DNA from: Drosophila pseudoobscura
Taxonomy: Eukaryota; Arthropoda; Insecta; Diptera; Drosophilidae
Direction of reading: 5' to 3'
NCBI RefSeq assembly: GCF_009870125.1
Contig: NC_046683.1
Coordinates: 1,612,001-1,676,000 of the forward strand
Length of the DNA: 64,000 nt
The position numbers and the translations under genes are program-made. Positions 1 to 13,046 of this stretch are shown here, piece after piece (the stretch's first letter is position 1; the number at the start of each line of letters is the position of its first letter). Below the pieces are notes generated by a model that saw only the letters and a program-made list of their open reading frames with translations, was not told where the DNA came from and searched no databases.

Positions 1-1561
1 AGGCTTTTAATTTTCATAAATCAAAATGCGCTTTTCAATGGCTTTTCCTTTGTGCAGGACAGAGACAGAGAGAGTGAGTGGAGTGGAGGGGAGTGGAGTG
101 GAGTGGAGTGGAGTGGAGGGGTCCTCCAAGAGTAAGAGTCTCACTGTAAATGAATGAGGGAGGCAGAATAGGGTATATGCTTCTCTGTTTTTTGTTTTGA
201 ATGGAAGTCTTCTGCAGAAGATGGAAAACTTCTCACCGTCATAGAAGGCATGGCCCTTTCGGCAACGGAATAGGTGATTATTTTTTCATAATTAAATCAT
301 AAATTTTATGTGAAAAATGGATGCTAAGCCCATTGGAAATTATAAAAAGAAAGCAGGGAAAATCTGCGGCTTGGAAAATGTGTTTCTTGTTTTTTGGAAT
401 TCTTTTAAATAATTTATTAAGCAATTTATTTCACATTAAGATGGCGGTCTCCGAGGCATGAAAGTGGGGCATGGTATGCCTCTCAGCTATTCCCCAATTA
501 AATGGATTGCCCTCCTTCCTTCCATTTTGGAATGCAATTTCCACAGCAACTCCCTGTCGTTGCTCCTTGATTTGATTTGATTTATGCCCCGTCGTTGTAT
601 GCAACAGCAAATGACTTAATATTTATGGAAAACATTACCGCTGCCACATATCCTTTCCACTCGGCAGATCCCTGCCACACGACGGAGCACCATGCCACAG
701 CCATCGGCTCTCAGGCATCGTTTTATGCTCTTTTAATTTGCCCCAACCCGCGCTGGAGGGTTGCCACCCACCGGCGGCACTAGGCATCAGGCTTTTCTTC
801 GAAAGCGGCGGATTCTGTGGATGCCACCCGCCAGAGGCTTCGGGCATGGGGCATCTCCTGCACCGATAAAGCATAATCCACATCCAACGGCTTGGATCTT
901 TCGTATCCATCTATCCATTACCATTCCGCCTACTCCCTCCACTACAGTGAGACCCCAGTGAGACAGTGGGACTTGGCCATACCAATTTTTGCTAAGAAAA
1001 TATCTTCTTCAATCGATTTGCTAGGGTATCAAGCGGAGGACTCCCTCCATTTGCATCGTTTCACTGGTTTCTGTTTCTCTTTTCCTTTCGCTCTGACGTG
1101 GCTGCACCTCCTCCTAGACGGGGCGCTGCACTGGCGGCGTGTGTTTTCCGATGGATGGGCGGTGGATGGTGGGGGCTCTGTCTCAAGGGCGCCACAAAAA
1201 CCGCGACACACGAGACGAACCCCCCCGCCCCGCCCCAACACGCGCCAGAGGGGGCGGGGGCAGACTGCGGTTCAGCTTTCGTATTGCAATAACAAAATTT
1301 TCAGAGCAAAAATCAAAAAGTTTCACGAGTGAAATTTTGCACAAGTTTTCACACAGATTTATGGGAGGCGGCAAGGGGATGGAGATGGAGACGGTGATGG
1401 GGATGGGGATGGGGATAGCTGAAGGAGTTTCTCCGTGAAATTAGCTAGTCATAAATTTAGAATTTCGAATTTCATTCACCATTTGATAGTGCTCCCTTCC
1501 CACTCTACTCGTATCTTCTCATTTCCGCGTTGCTTTTGCTCGCCCGTCGCTGGCATCGCTC

Positions 1562-1564
<3 letters not shown>

Positions 1565-1600
<36 letters not shown>
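1565..1600. repeat. (AC)n microsatellite
   Basis: About 18 uninterrupted AC dinucleotides, seen directly. Confidence 0.95.
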
Positions 1601-1603
<3 letters not shown>

Positions 1604-2527
1604 AGCGACCTAGGGCCGCCAAAAGCTAACCTTGAAATGTTCCCTCTATCTCCCTGCGGCATTCGCTCTATCTCTCTCTCTCTCCCTCTCTCACTTTGCG
1701 CGTCTTCCTGTGTCTCTCTTTGCCGCTATCCGTGCTCCCTGTCTAACTCTCATGGCTGCTGCCAAACAGCAGTATAAACGGATGTGACAATTGAATTGTC
1801 AGTATGGTTGTTGTTGCAGTTGCTTAAGCCTCCAACTGTAGCTCCAAGTGCAACTGTAACTGTAACCCTGGCAGAGCTTTGGCATTAGCTTTGGCTTTGG
1901 CTTTGGCTTTGGCTTTGGCTTTTGATTCCACCTCCATCTCCACCTCTAGCTCCTGCAGCTCCTGTTCTCCTGTTCTGTTTCTCCTTTTGATTTCTGATTT
2001 TTAAATCCCTCTCTCTCTCTCTCTCTCTATCTCTTTTTGGCTCGACTTTCGCAGCAGCAGCGGAATATGTCATGTCAACTCTGGTTTGGACGACAACTCT
2101 GGCAGCTTAAGCGAGAGTACAGTCCCGTCCGCTGTCCACCGTCCGCTGTCCTCCGTTCCGCTTTTCAATCCAATTCATTTCAATCGAAACCAATTGGATT
2201 CCCCTTCGGCCCCTCTACCCACAGCAGCATTTGCTTTTGGTTTCAATTTTGATTCGTTTACAGATTTTTACACTTGGAAAAACTACCTAAAAATGCATTC
2301 AAATGAAGAGAAAGATGAATGGAGAAATATTCCCCTCCTTGAAATGTAGAGCATTTCAAATTCTTCTAAACTGTTGATTTCTTAGAGTGTAGAAAAGAGC
2401 ATACCAGTAAAAACAGGGGGGAGCCTCTGGTAGTGGGAGTGCAAGTGCGATTACTAGTACGAAGTAGCAGTTACAGTTACAGTTACAGTCGGAGTCAGCA
2501 CTGACGGACAGACAGACGAATAGATAG

Positions 2528-2528
<1 letters not shown>

Positions 2529-2563
<35 letters not shown>
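2529..2563. repeat. (AGAT)n microsatellite
   Basis: About nine tandem AGAT tetranucleotides, seen directly. Confidence 0.95.
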
Positions 2564-5500
2564 CGTATGGGATGGACAGAGCGGAACCAGTGCGAGAATC
2601 TGTCAATAGTTTTCGCATTAGAAATGAAATTGGAAGCCACTTGGAGGAGGAATTGGTGTTTGGGGAGATGTTACCATGCGGGGGGGGGTTGTGGGTTGTG
2701 TGTGTAAGCTCCTCAGATAACAGTAGGATTTTTGCTTTGTTTGAGCGGAGAGTGTATTTTTCACAAATATTTACAAACTGAAAGGCACTTCTCAGCATTA
2801 AGATACACGCCCTGGCAGCCCGTGTTCCATTCCACGGCACATTCCACGGATGATGTTCCCATAAACGAATGGCACACACTTTCCATGGCATCCATTTCAC
2901 GAATGACTCGCTCTACAAATAATTCCCCTAAACGAACGGATTTGTGTGATTTAAAGGCCACTCAATGACCCGTTCCCGCCCTCTGTTCGACTGTTCGAGG
3001 CCACAAAGACCTCAATCCAACTGTTAAATGAATAGTCAAGCGTCAAATCATTCAAACAATTTTCATTTCTTGTGCTGCTGCTTTTTTATCAAATATTTAA
3101 ATATAATCCAGAGGTCAAGACGGAAATCGAGTGGCAAATCGAGAGGGAGAGAGAGACAGAGAGAGAGAGAGCGAGCGAGAGGGGGGAACAATTGAAAGCA
3201 AATAGTTTTCTGATAAACAAACAAAGGTCCTGTCCTGTCGTATCCTATCCTGTCAGCAAAAGGATATTTGATAAGCTTGTAAACTGTCTGTCTGGAAAAA
3301 TGAAGGGGAAAATGGAATGCAACAAAAGTTTTGTGCATTTGTCTGCGGTGCCTGCCTCCTCCCTTTTTGACAGCCATTTAATTGTTAGATTTCGATGGAG
3401 ATTGATTGATGGGCGGAGAGATAATCATCTGACGGAAAAAGTTTAAAGAGAGCGGGCTCTCGTTTCGTCCTATGGGGAAATTTTCCCCATGGAAAATACT
3501 CAATTTTCTTGGAAAAATCTACTACAAATGGTATTTAGTATTTTCAATTAATACTATAGACCTATTCGAGAATTTTCCAAGTATTATTTTAGTATTTTTC
3601 TGTATTTATTATTTTTAATCCGTTATTTTATTCCTACTCTTTTCCTTTTCTCATTTAAATATGGAATTTTTTGTATCTTTATTTCTTCCTGTGTTTTATA
3701 GTATTTTTTGCAGTATTTATTTTACTTTATAGTATACATATAATAAGGAATGTCTCAGATTAAAATATCTTGAATATAATCTTTAAAGAAGCCGCTATAA
3801 TAAAGGTAATTGAAGATTTCGACGAGCAAAGACGGAGTGGAATATCTACACTTTTTAGACACTTTAAAGGTCTCTCAAACACCCATTATATGATGATGTT
3901 ATTCACGTTTTTTAATTCATTTCCCATTCATAATTCTAATGCGTAACAAATTCTATTGAAATTCTGAGAAACGAAAAAAATCCCACAAATACCCGTATTA
4001 TACGACTTTTTGCGTTTTAGCGTTCTCGAAAAAAGAAAAGCTTTTTATAATTATACGGATCGTACATCAATCATACAATATATAATATATGCCTCCCAGT
4101 CTCTCGATTCTAACTCTGTCGAAGGTCTTGTGTCTGAAAAATAGCGTACTATATATAAAAATCTATACAAAAATGAACGGAAACCGAAAAACAGTCGCTA
4201 GAAGCTCTCTAGAAAGCTAGAGAGAGATTGTTGGGCCGAGGCGAGCGTTGATAATAGATAACCTTTAGGGTCACAGCAGCAGGTCACTATCTGCCCGTAC
4301 AAACACCCGTGAATAGATGTGCAAACGAGTGTGTATGTATATTCTGCGAGTAGTTTGGGCTGCCTTTGTCTGTGATTCTCTTCTGGTCTGCTCTGGCTGT
4401 ACGAGTGTCTTGCCACACAGCTTGCGGCTTCTTAACCAATCTACACGTAATCCAATTGTGCCTTCATCTGCCTTCCGTCCACCCAGAAGCACTTCAACAA
4501 TTGTTTTTGATTATTTAATTTGCCAGACTTTTGCTTTGGGTTTGGCTTTGGCTTTGATTTAGTTTCAGTTTCGTTTCCAGATTCACAGACTCACAGTTTC
4601 TCATTTCTCATCTTCCTATCCCTATCCCTATCTCTATCTCTGTCCCCGAAAAAAGGGATAGAGGGCAGTCCTTGGACAGCAAACCACAAGATTTGTTTCT
4701 CGCTCTCTCTCTCTCTCTGTCTCTCTAGATCCTTTCGAAGGATTTCCTTTCGCTTCACTGATTTTCCCCCCATCTACCGCCGGTTGTGCTACTCTTTGCT
4801 TATGATTTAGTCCCTGCCGCAGTTCTGGGGAGGACCTTGAAAATATTGTCAGGCGCATTGTTACCAAATGTTGTTTTTGGGCCCAAAAAGACCGCAACAC
4901 AACAAATGCCACGGCTGCTGCCACACTGCCGCACCGCCACAATGCCATGATGCCCCCACACTGGGAAACACAGCACACAAGTGTCGTGGCAGGAATGAAA
5001 ATGGATGCGGGGTACGATGGTACACCGATGGGATGTACTCGAATATTTTGTATCGATTCAAGCACACACCATTCCTGAGTCATTCTTCAGGTTTTTCTGC
5101 TGGTATTTTGTGGTATTTTTTATGAATGTGGGTTTCTAATTTATTTCCTAGGATTTCTTGAACTCTATTGTTTTTTCTGGAATTAATCAAGTATTCTACT
5201 CTTTTTCTTGAAATTTTTCTTTTATTTTAATGGGGTTCTTGTAGTATTTTTTCTGTTTATTTTTGTTAACGTATTCACGTACTCTTCTAGTATTTTTCCT
5301 TATTCTAATATTTCTATATTTTAAAATTCGGGGAAAAAAAGTTGCGATATCAAAAGAGTCGACCCTTAACGTCGAATACTTTCTGTTTGTCTTTTTTTTT
5401 AGCTTGTTTTCGGTCCAAACGTGCAACATGGCTTGCAACATTTCCACCTCAACCGTTGCACTGTCCTGTCGCCCCAGCATCTCCTTCATCCCCCGTTGGC

Positions 5501-7922
5501 CACCCCTTTTGTGGCCTTTGTCTCTGTGCATTTGGCTTGACAGTCGTCGCAGTCGCAGCAACCAAAAAGTGCGCTTTGAGCTTTTGTTTTTCGCCCCCAA
5601 ATACCCTTTCCACTCAGGGGGCAAGGACTACAATGTCCTGTTCGTCTTTAGAGATCTTTAATTTGTGTTTTTATTCTGGAAAGTGCTGCGAATAGGAATC
5701 ACTTCTTGTCCCGCAGGAGGAAGCTTTCAAAAGGACACCAAATGGACCTGCAAGGGTATCCTCAAAAGGTACCTATTCTTGATTCCGCTTATGGCTTTCG
5801 TCTTCTTCTTGTTCCTATTTGAGTTTTTGTCTTCTCTTGCTTCCCCCTCCCCCCCCCCCTCTCCCTCTCGTTGTTCGTTGACGCTTTGCCGATTACTCAT
5901 TCCCCCCCTCCGCTTCTTTCTTGGGCCATCAGGATGGCTCCTTCTCTGCCCCTTGCCGTGTCCCTGACTGGTTCGCCCTCCCTTCAGCGGTTTCTGGGGC
6001 ATTATTTTTTGCCATATGTTGCATTATTTAAAGGACGTTTAAGCGCTCCAACCGGCGCCCAAGACTGAGATCTTTCTAGAGCCGTCAAGGGCAGTCGAAT
6101 CCAGCCGCAAATAAAACTTCACTTCAGGGACAATTATCTCTCGTTTCGTGGCATAACTTTCAATCGGAGCTAATTGTTTCGGAATCGCGGGGGAAAACTT
6201 TTCCCGAAACGAAAGGCGCTTCGCCTTTTCCTCCCCAGCCCCCACCCCCTCCAGCCCCCAACGCATCGCATAAACAAAATTAACTTTTTCCCCAAAAAAA
6301 GTTGCAAATAATTTGCGTGTAGAACCGGCAGAGTGGAGAGGAGAGGAGTCGAGAGGAGTCGAGTGGAGTGGAGTGGAGTTATAATCGAAAATAAATTAGT
6401 TTCATTGGAAATTACTTATACGAGAGAATGCGGCGGCGACGGGGCGGAAAGTTTATCTTTTGGCAAAACATGGAATAAGTTTTCCCCCCCTTTCCATAGC
6501 TTTTCCGCGAGTCATTTTGTATAATAACGAAATAACAATATAATTTTTGAGCAAAGAAGCAAACGGATTTAATTGATTTTGATCGATGGAGCTACTCGGT
6601 TGGCCTTCGTTTAGTCGATGCCCCAATCTCCATATCAATTTCGAATTTCAATTTGAGTTCCATTTTCAGCGATGCAGCATGGAACATGCCCCATGCAACA
6701 TGCACAGATTTGCATTCATTCATTCTGCCTTTGACTTTGACGGATTGCGGGGGGCCACAATGCGAGTAATTGCTCCTAATGGGAGAGCAGGGAGGCAGGG
6801 GGGTCGGGGAATAGATTTTAAATATTTGCAAGTATTTTTGAAGTTCTCTTTGCAATACATATCTGTTATTATAATATTATCTGGCATTATTCAAGTATTT
6901 TTCTGGAGCTATTCAAGTATGTTTTCTATTCAAATTTGTAGTATTTTTCTGGTATTATTTGTTGTATTATCTGTTTGTCTTACTTTCCGGAATTCTTATT
7001 CTTCTTATTTTTCCGGAATTTTTCTAATTTTGTTTTGAACTGTATTTTACCATGTTTTAATTTTTGGTATTTAATTTAGTAATTTTCTAGAAGTATTCAA
7101 TTGTTTTCGAATATAATTCTAGTATTTTAGTGCAGTGCAGAGAAATGCAGCCCCGCGCCATAGAATATGGCTGAAAAGTCCAAGGAATATATGGATTATA
7201 AGGAAGACTCTCGTAGAATCTTCCCAATTCTAGACGTATTTGATTCATCAAGTTGTTTGACACAAGCCGATAATCGTCCTTCCACTGAGCTCCAAGTAAA
7301 ATAAAATAAACATTTTGTATGGTTGATGCCGGACTTTCAGATTTGCGGCGCTGCAGAGTTACAAGAACCCCCCCGAAGCGTGCCACTTGTTTGGAATTTT
7401 GTTACCCTTTTGCGAGAGGCCCAAAAACCACTTCAATAACCCACTTTTCCGGGACTCTATAACTCTATGAATTCCACAACTGAATGATTGCCCAAATGTC
7501 AAGAAAAAGTTTCGAGGGGAAAAAGGAAAAAAAAACCAAATTCCAGAAACCAAAAATGGAAAACTTTTTCCCCACCTTTTGCAGCCGCATTTCCCGCATC
7601 AAGCATTTGCCTCTGATTGATTTGTCAGCCGCCATGCCTCTTGCCGCATGCCGCATGCCACACGCCACACCACACACACACGGCGAGTGGGGAAGCCATA
7701 AGCACATTAGGCTCTCAAGATTTCCCCATGAAATGCGGGGCACACAACGAAAGTCGCCAGCAAATTAATATGCAACGCGGAAAGGGAGGTCTGGGTCTGC
7801 CCCGTTCGGGCCTCGGGCCCCGCCTACCCCTCTTAAAAGTTAGTTAGAATGACTAAATAGTAACACATACTGACCTGTGACCTACTCTCCATCCGCGGCG
7901 GAGTGTGTGTTGCAAGAAGCAC

Positions 7923-7957
7923 GCAGTTGCAGTTGCAGTTGCAGTTGCAGTTGCAGT
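7923..7957. repeat. (GTTGCA)n hexanucleotide repeat
   Basis: Almost six perfect copies of a GTTGCA unit. They create long spurious open frames on both strands (repeated leucine-glutamine), which are not taken as genes. Confidence 0.9.
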
Positions 7958-9882
7958 TTCAGGAACGGGAACGTCAGAACGGCAGAACGGGAGTACGTTG
8001 CAAGAACGGGAACGTTGCACAGCGGTGGGCGGTAGACAAAAAAAATGTAAAAAAAAAACAAAACAACAAAAAATACAATATAGAAAATTTTGTTATAGAA
8101 AAAATTGCACTTTATCGCCCCCCGCCCCCCATCCGTCGCCTGCCACGACGTTCCGGAAAACTCCCAATAAATATGCGGAAAGGAAATTTTTAGCCAGAAA
8201 AAGCGGCAATAAATTTTGGTCTGGAAATCTCTCATTAGCAGTTTTTTAAGAAAATGTATTATTAAAAACCGCTTTTCCAAGGCGACTCTGAAATTCCTTA
8301 GAGTTACCCAGACGCTTTTCGAAAACGGATTCTGGAATTCATTTCTGGAAGTTTTCTGGAACGTATCGGGGACGAGGCATAGACTCGTATGTATGTATGT
8401 ATGTATGTGGATATCATATGCTGATGTATGTGTTTGTGGCTTGAGTTTTAGGGCTCGACCGCCGACGGACGAGAGGACGGACGTCAGGACGACCGTACGG
8501 GGGCCGCACTGTTTGAAGTCTCCGAAAGGGAGAGGGAGAGGGAGAAAGAGGGGGCTCCTTGGAAGCCGGAACACGCGATGGTTGAAGGAACGGTAGGGAT
8601 TCCATGGAGTGGTGCCAGCGGAGGAATAGGAGGGGGTGGGGAGTATGGGGAAATGGGAGTGGGTCTTAGATCTAGGGTTGTGTGGGTGCTCTCGGGGGTT
8701 TCGCTGGCGGGGGCTGACTTTTATTCTAACGGACTGTTGCGTGTTTTGGAGCCAACAACTGCGACGTACTCTGGTTGCTATTGTTGTTGTTGTTTTTGTA
8801 ACAAGAGGGGCATATACATATATATATGTGCATATACTTTCTATTGTATTATATTTTATATGCTTTGACAAAGCCCCCAAGCCACTTAGACAAACTGCTT
8901 CAACTTTCAGGCGGCACTGACTGGCTCTCTCTCTCTCTCTCTCTCTCTCTCTGGCTGACTGGCTCTCCTCTCCATCTTGTTGTTGCTGGTTATTATTGTT
9001 ATTTAATGTTTATAGTTCGCCGAACAAGATGCGATATGCCCCATATGCCTGAGGGGTACCTTCTTCCCCTCTCCTAATCCTCCTGCAGTACAGCACTCGC
9101 TGCTCCACTCGATTGAAGGCGTAAGAAAACACATTATGAGCCAATGACGTCGTGCACTCGTATGTCCCGTATTACATTACAGTAATTCTCCCCCCCCCCC
9201 CCACCCCCTTCCGCGTGGAGGAAATTGAGGCTCACTCGAAACAAAACGAGAGCGTGAACGAGGGGCCAAACGAGGGGCCAAATGAGAGAACGAAATGGAG
9301 GATGAAGTCTTTCGTTTCGCCGGCGGTTGGCTTCCTTATCGCCTGACGATTGATCCCCAAGGGCAGGCACAGTTGTTATGTGAGCGCTCTCCTCGCTGGG
9401 AGATTTATTGATTCGAAATCGAAGTGGGGCGCATTCCCATGATCATGAACGTTGGCATGATCTTCCATGGGGTTTTGTGGGTTTCTGAGGATCTGCTTTT
9501 TATTAGTCTGTCCTTCATTCGGGAAAGATGGGATTCCCCAGAGAATCCCCAATCCCCAAGAAAGTAGCACAAGAATGCACATTGAGTGCAGACTGGAAAA
9601 GATTGCCCTTGAAAATTTCAACAACAAATGTCTGTGTCCAAAAGTTCAATGGCACTTTTTACACTCGTGAAATTAGTTGAAATCGTTCCTAAACTTAGAT
9701 GCTCTTTAGACAAATGGTATGTACATATATTTCCCCTCTCCACAAATTCATTGCACTTTATTGTTGATTTTTGTGATGTGGAAAACATTTCAATTCCTGG
9801 CAATTGCAATCAATCAATGGAATCGGCAAAAAAATGCCATTTGGAATCGAATCATTTGCTAATTAAAGCCACAGAGACAGAC

Positions 9883-9885
<3 letters not shown>

Positions 9886-9916
<31 letters not shown>
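9886..9916. repeat. (AG)n microsatellite
   Basis: About 15 uninterrupted AG dinucleotides. On the fly X such GA tracts can be bound by CLAMP or GAGA factor (known biology); any such role here is inference. Confidence 0.9.
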
Positions 9917-9921
<5 letters not shown>

Positions 9922-10199
9922 GAGAGAGATGACCGTCTCACGATCAATGTCGGGGCGATCCAGCGAGCACACACGTGATATACTGTATAAGAAAGTGGCG
10001 AGTATGTAAATATTTTAATTGGTCCCCAGAGGAAAACAGCAACAATAGCAAACGAATATTACGCGAGTATTTTATGATAATCTCAGGTTGGAATTCACTG
10101 TATTTTCTTGTTATTTTGTTTTGTTTTAATCACTTGTTTTTGAGATGGTAGATGATTTAATGGCACACACACACAGTTTAAAAAAAAAGAAGATAATTA

Positions 10200-11110
10200 A
10201 CAGTTCTTAAAAAATATCTAAAACGGAGAAAAAATCCCAAATCATTAGCACTTTTGATTGTCTTTTTTTGCCGTTTTCTCGTTTGTGTTTTGTAGTTTTT
10301 TGTTTGGAATCGCGATTCAGAGTGAAATCACCGCAGTGGCGGGCAGTAAACGAAAGACCAGACTCGAGCTTTACGTACGTTAAAAATTGCGTCAAAATCT
10401 GTTTTGGGGCCGGGAACAAAGTCTCTCGAACGAGCAGTACAAGTCGCCGAAAAAAAAATACACCTCTGACACCTTCGATGCTCCACTGCGGACTGCGAGG
10501 CGCCAAAGCAGTGCCAAAGCAGTGCCAAAGCAGCGCCAAAGCAGCGCCAAAGCAGCGCCAAAAACCGGTCTCGGTCGCCGCCAGTTGTTGTGCCTTCGTG
10601 GCGCTCGTGTTTATTCGTGCTTCGTAGTCGTGCTCGTGCTCGTGCTTGGCGGTCGGCTGTCGGCTGTCGGCCTTCGGGCGGGCTTTTCGTTCGCTTGGCC
10701 ATTCATTGCCGCAGTGTCTGCTGCTGCTGCTGCTGCTATGCTCCTCTGCTGCGTCTATCTCTCTCTTTCTCTGTTCGCTGCGCTCGGCCTCCCCGCCGAC
10801 ACTCCATCAGTGTTTTCAATGCCAAGCAAAAGCAGCTGTTCTCCAGCATGCATTTTGTTGCTGCCTCCTCCGTGCGCTCTCCCAGCAACGACAATACGAA
10901 TGCAATGCATACGCACACCCATATACCCTGTAACTGCAAGTGCAAGGGGAAACTTTTGCGGCGGGGGAACCCAAGCGGAAAGGTGTCCTTTCCAGGTGCT
11001 CAGTTTCATGGTTGACATTTCCTTCTGCCTTCCATTTGGTAGACCCCAGGAATTACAGCTCTGATTGCCGACTCGCTCCTACGGTGATCTTGTCAGAGCT
11101 TCAAAATTTG
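10200..11110. other. GC-richer block, possible untranslated first exon or promoter
   Basis: This block is higher in GC and complexity than the flanks, and it contains short stacked open frames but no domain I recognise. It holds TCAGAGTG at about 10319, a weak initiator-like match, plus an 11-bp tandem repeat and a run of CTG triplets near 10723-10738. Drosophila untranslated first exons often look like this. No splice partner or coding exon is visible, so this is only a candidate, and its strand is undetermined. Confidence 0.2.
10502..10563. repeat. 11-bp tandem repeat, consensus GCCAAAGCAGY
   Basis: Five to six head-to-tail copies of an 11-bp unit differing mainly at the last base (T or C). 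Seen directly. The unit length is not a multiple of three, so each reading frame cycles through the repeat, which argues against a coding role. Confidence 0.85.
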
Positions 11111-11782
11111 TTCCAAAAAGTTGAATTGAAAGGACGATAATAACATTTTTTCAATCAATGGTTACTTCTTATCTTCTCGCTACTCGTTACCACTTTATCA
11201 CTACTTATATGAATGCTTTATTTTTAATACACATGGTACGCGTTACTTTTTACTATTTGCTAGTCGTAACTTTTACTCGTTACTTGCTTTTTAATCGATA
11301 CTATCTTTGAAAACTTCCACCCATTGCAGGCAATTTATTCTCTCCACAATTACACGTTACTCCCGTCTATAAGGGATTATACAGAAACAAGACTGAAGAA
11401 TATATTGATCTCCCTATGCGCTCACTCTCTCCCCCTCAGGTACAAAAAGAGAAAGAAAATGCTCTGTTTTATGCCAATCAATGAAGCACCATTGTATTGT
11501 CCTCTAGCGCTTGGCTTTGTTGTGTTAAATAACTTAACAAACGAAATTTATAGGAAAATATCATAAAATTCTATGGGCTCTCCTCGCCAGTTGCTTCATG
11601 AACTCAAACACTCAACCACTCACCTGCCTACCCTGCAGACATAACGGGTTTCATGGCTGGAAGTGGGAATGGCGACATGGAGCAAAAGTTTGCTGCTGAG
11701 AAATGAGTTTAATTGGGAATCATTAAGGAAAGCTGTGCTCCGCTCCCTGCGAGTGCGAGCGAGTGTCTAGTCTCCTATGATC

Positions 11783-11784
<2 letters not shown>

Positions 11785-11821
<37 letters not shown>

Positions 11822-11823
11822 CA
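11785..11823. repeat. (CA)n microsatellite
   Basis: About 18 CA dinucleotides in an unbroken run, seen directly. Confidence 0.95.
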
Positions 11824-13000
11824 GAAACAAAAGATTTTTCTAATTCCTAATGAGTTATTCTGCCCATTACATGAGCGGCCAGCATCGTTATCAGCAGAGC
11901 AGACTGGACGCACTCCAGAGAGCATTAGAGTCGTCGTCTTGTTGTCTCTCTTCTGCCTCTCATTCAGTGTTCATTCATACTGTACTTGTATGGGATGCAA
12001 AAGGGGTATATTGTTTCTGAGGAAACTATATCCCACTTAATTGAAATCGATATGTTATCGATTTACTAAATATTCCATCATGACCTCGGTGGATGGGATA
12101 ACACTTTGTCTACTCTCCAAAAAGGCAATCATAGAAATCCTTATAAAAAAATAAAATGTCCATAGAAATCTTATAATTAAACATCATCTATGTATATCTG
12201 GGATCTCTCCTGTGGTGTGCCTCGACAAAAACGGTTCCAACTAGCTTTGCTTTGATTGATCAGATATATCTATGCAACCAAAATTTGAGAGAGTCATAGA
12301 TGGAGCTCTATAGACTCTATGGGCTGGATTATTACTGTGGAACTCTCATTTGTGTCTCGATAAAGGCAGTTTCTTTCAAAAGAGAGATGGGTATATGTAC
12401 TTAATGGATTAATCTGATTTCTGGACTTTGCGCCTCGACAAAAACGTTTTGACTGGTTCCTGTGGTCAGCGTTTGTCTGTCTGTCGGGGGGTATACGCAA
12501 CGTCGCCTCCCTCTATAGACCTTTCGTAGTGCTCTTTATGTATGTATTTCTGTAGCTGTGTTTGTTGTTTTTTTTCAAGTTCAACATGTGCCCCCGATCC
12601 CGATCCGGCACCGGACACTCGCTGCTTGTTTAATTTTAATCATACAACAGACGACAAGGCAGCAAGCAGCACATGGAACACATTGTACTATTGTTGTGGC
12701 TTTTTGTTACATTTTAATGTTATGCGGCCTTTGTTTCGTTTCAGTCGTTGTTTCTGTCTGTATTTTGGATGCATTCTCACATACATACATTTTATGGTTA
12801 TATTTGGTTGCTTCTTAGGCCTAATGTCCTATCCTCTCGTACATGGTATATCAGGGGAGATAACTGTCGCAGTAATGTAATGTAGTCCATTTGCGACAAA
12901 TATGCTACCAAAAAGATAGAAAATTTTACTCGGACAATGGCTGAAAATTGTTCGCATATTCATGACCGAATTACCCAGATTTTTGGAGGGCGAGCGCAGC

Positions 13001-13046
13001 AAGCCAGCCCGCCAGCCAGCCAGCCAGCCAGCCAGCCATCCAGCCA
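13001..13046. repeat. (CCAG)n tetranucleotide repeat
   Basis: About nine CCAG units with slight interruptions, seen directly. They give rise to spurious proline-alanine-serine frames on both strands. Confidence 0.85.

Larger units (their letters stand above)
1..10200. other. Non-coding region with microsatellites and AT-rich degenerate repeats; no gene seen
   Basis: I find no open frame here with the composition or motifs of a real protein. The longest frames run through simple repeats. Simple-sequence tracts include GAGTG repeats (76-120), AC (1565-1600), GCTTTG (1888-1923), TC (2009-2028), AGAT (2529-2563), GTTGCA (7923-7957), GTAT (8386-8408), CT (8934-8952) and AG (9886-9916). Three stretches (about 3.5-3.76, 5.09-5.33 and 6.82-7.13 kb) repeat an AGTATTTTTCTGG-like phrase. 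This may be intergenic DNA or a large intron of a gene outside the window; the sequence does not decide. Confidence 0.6.

Noticed and set aside
7882-8880. A 332-codon minus-strand frame
   Set aside because: It reads through GTTGCA, GTAT and T-rich simple repeats and has no recognisable domain and no codon-use signal. It is probably a chance frame.
10387-11064. A 225-codon + strand frame in the GC-richer block
   Set aside because: It runs through an 11-bp tandem repeat and CTG triplets with low-complexity Cys/Ser/Arg content, and overlapping frames of similar length exist in all phases. It is kept only as a possible untranslated exon.
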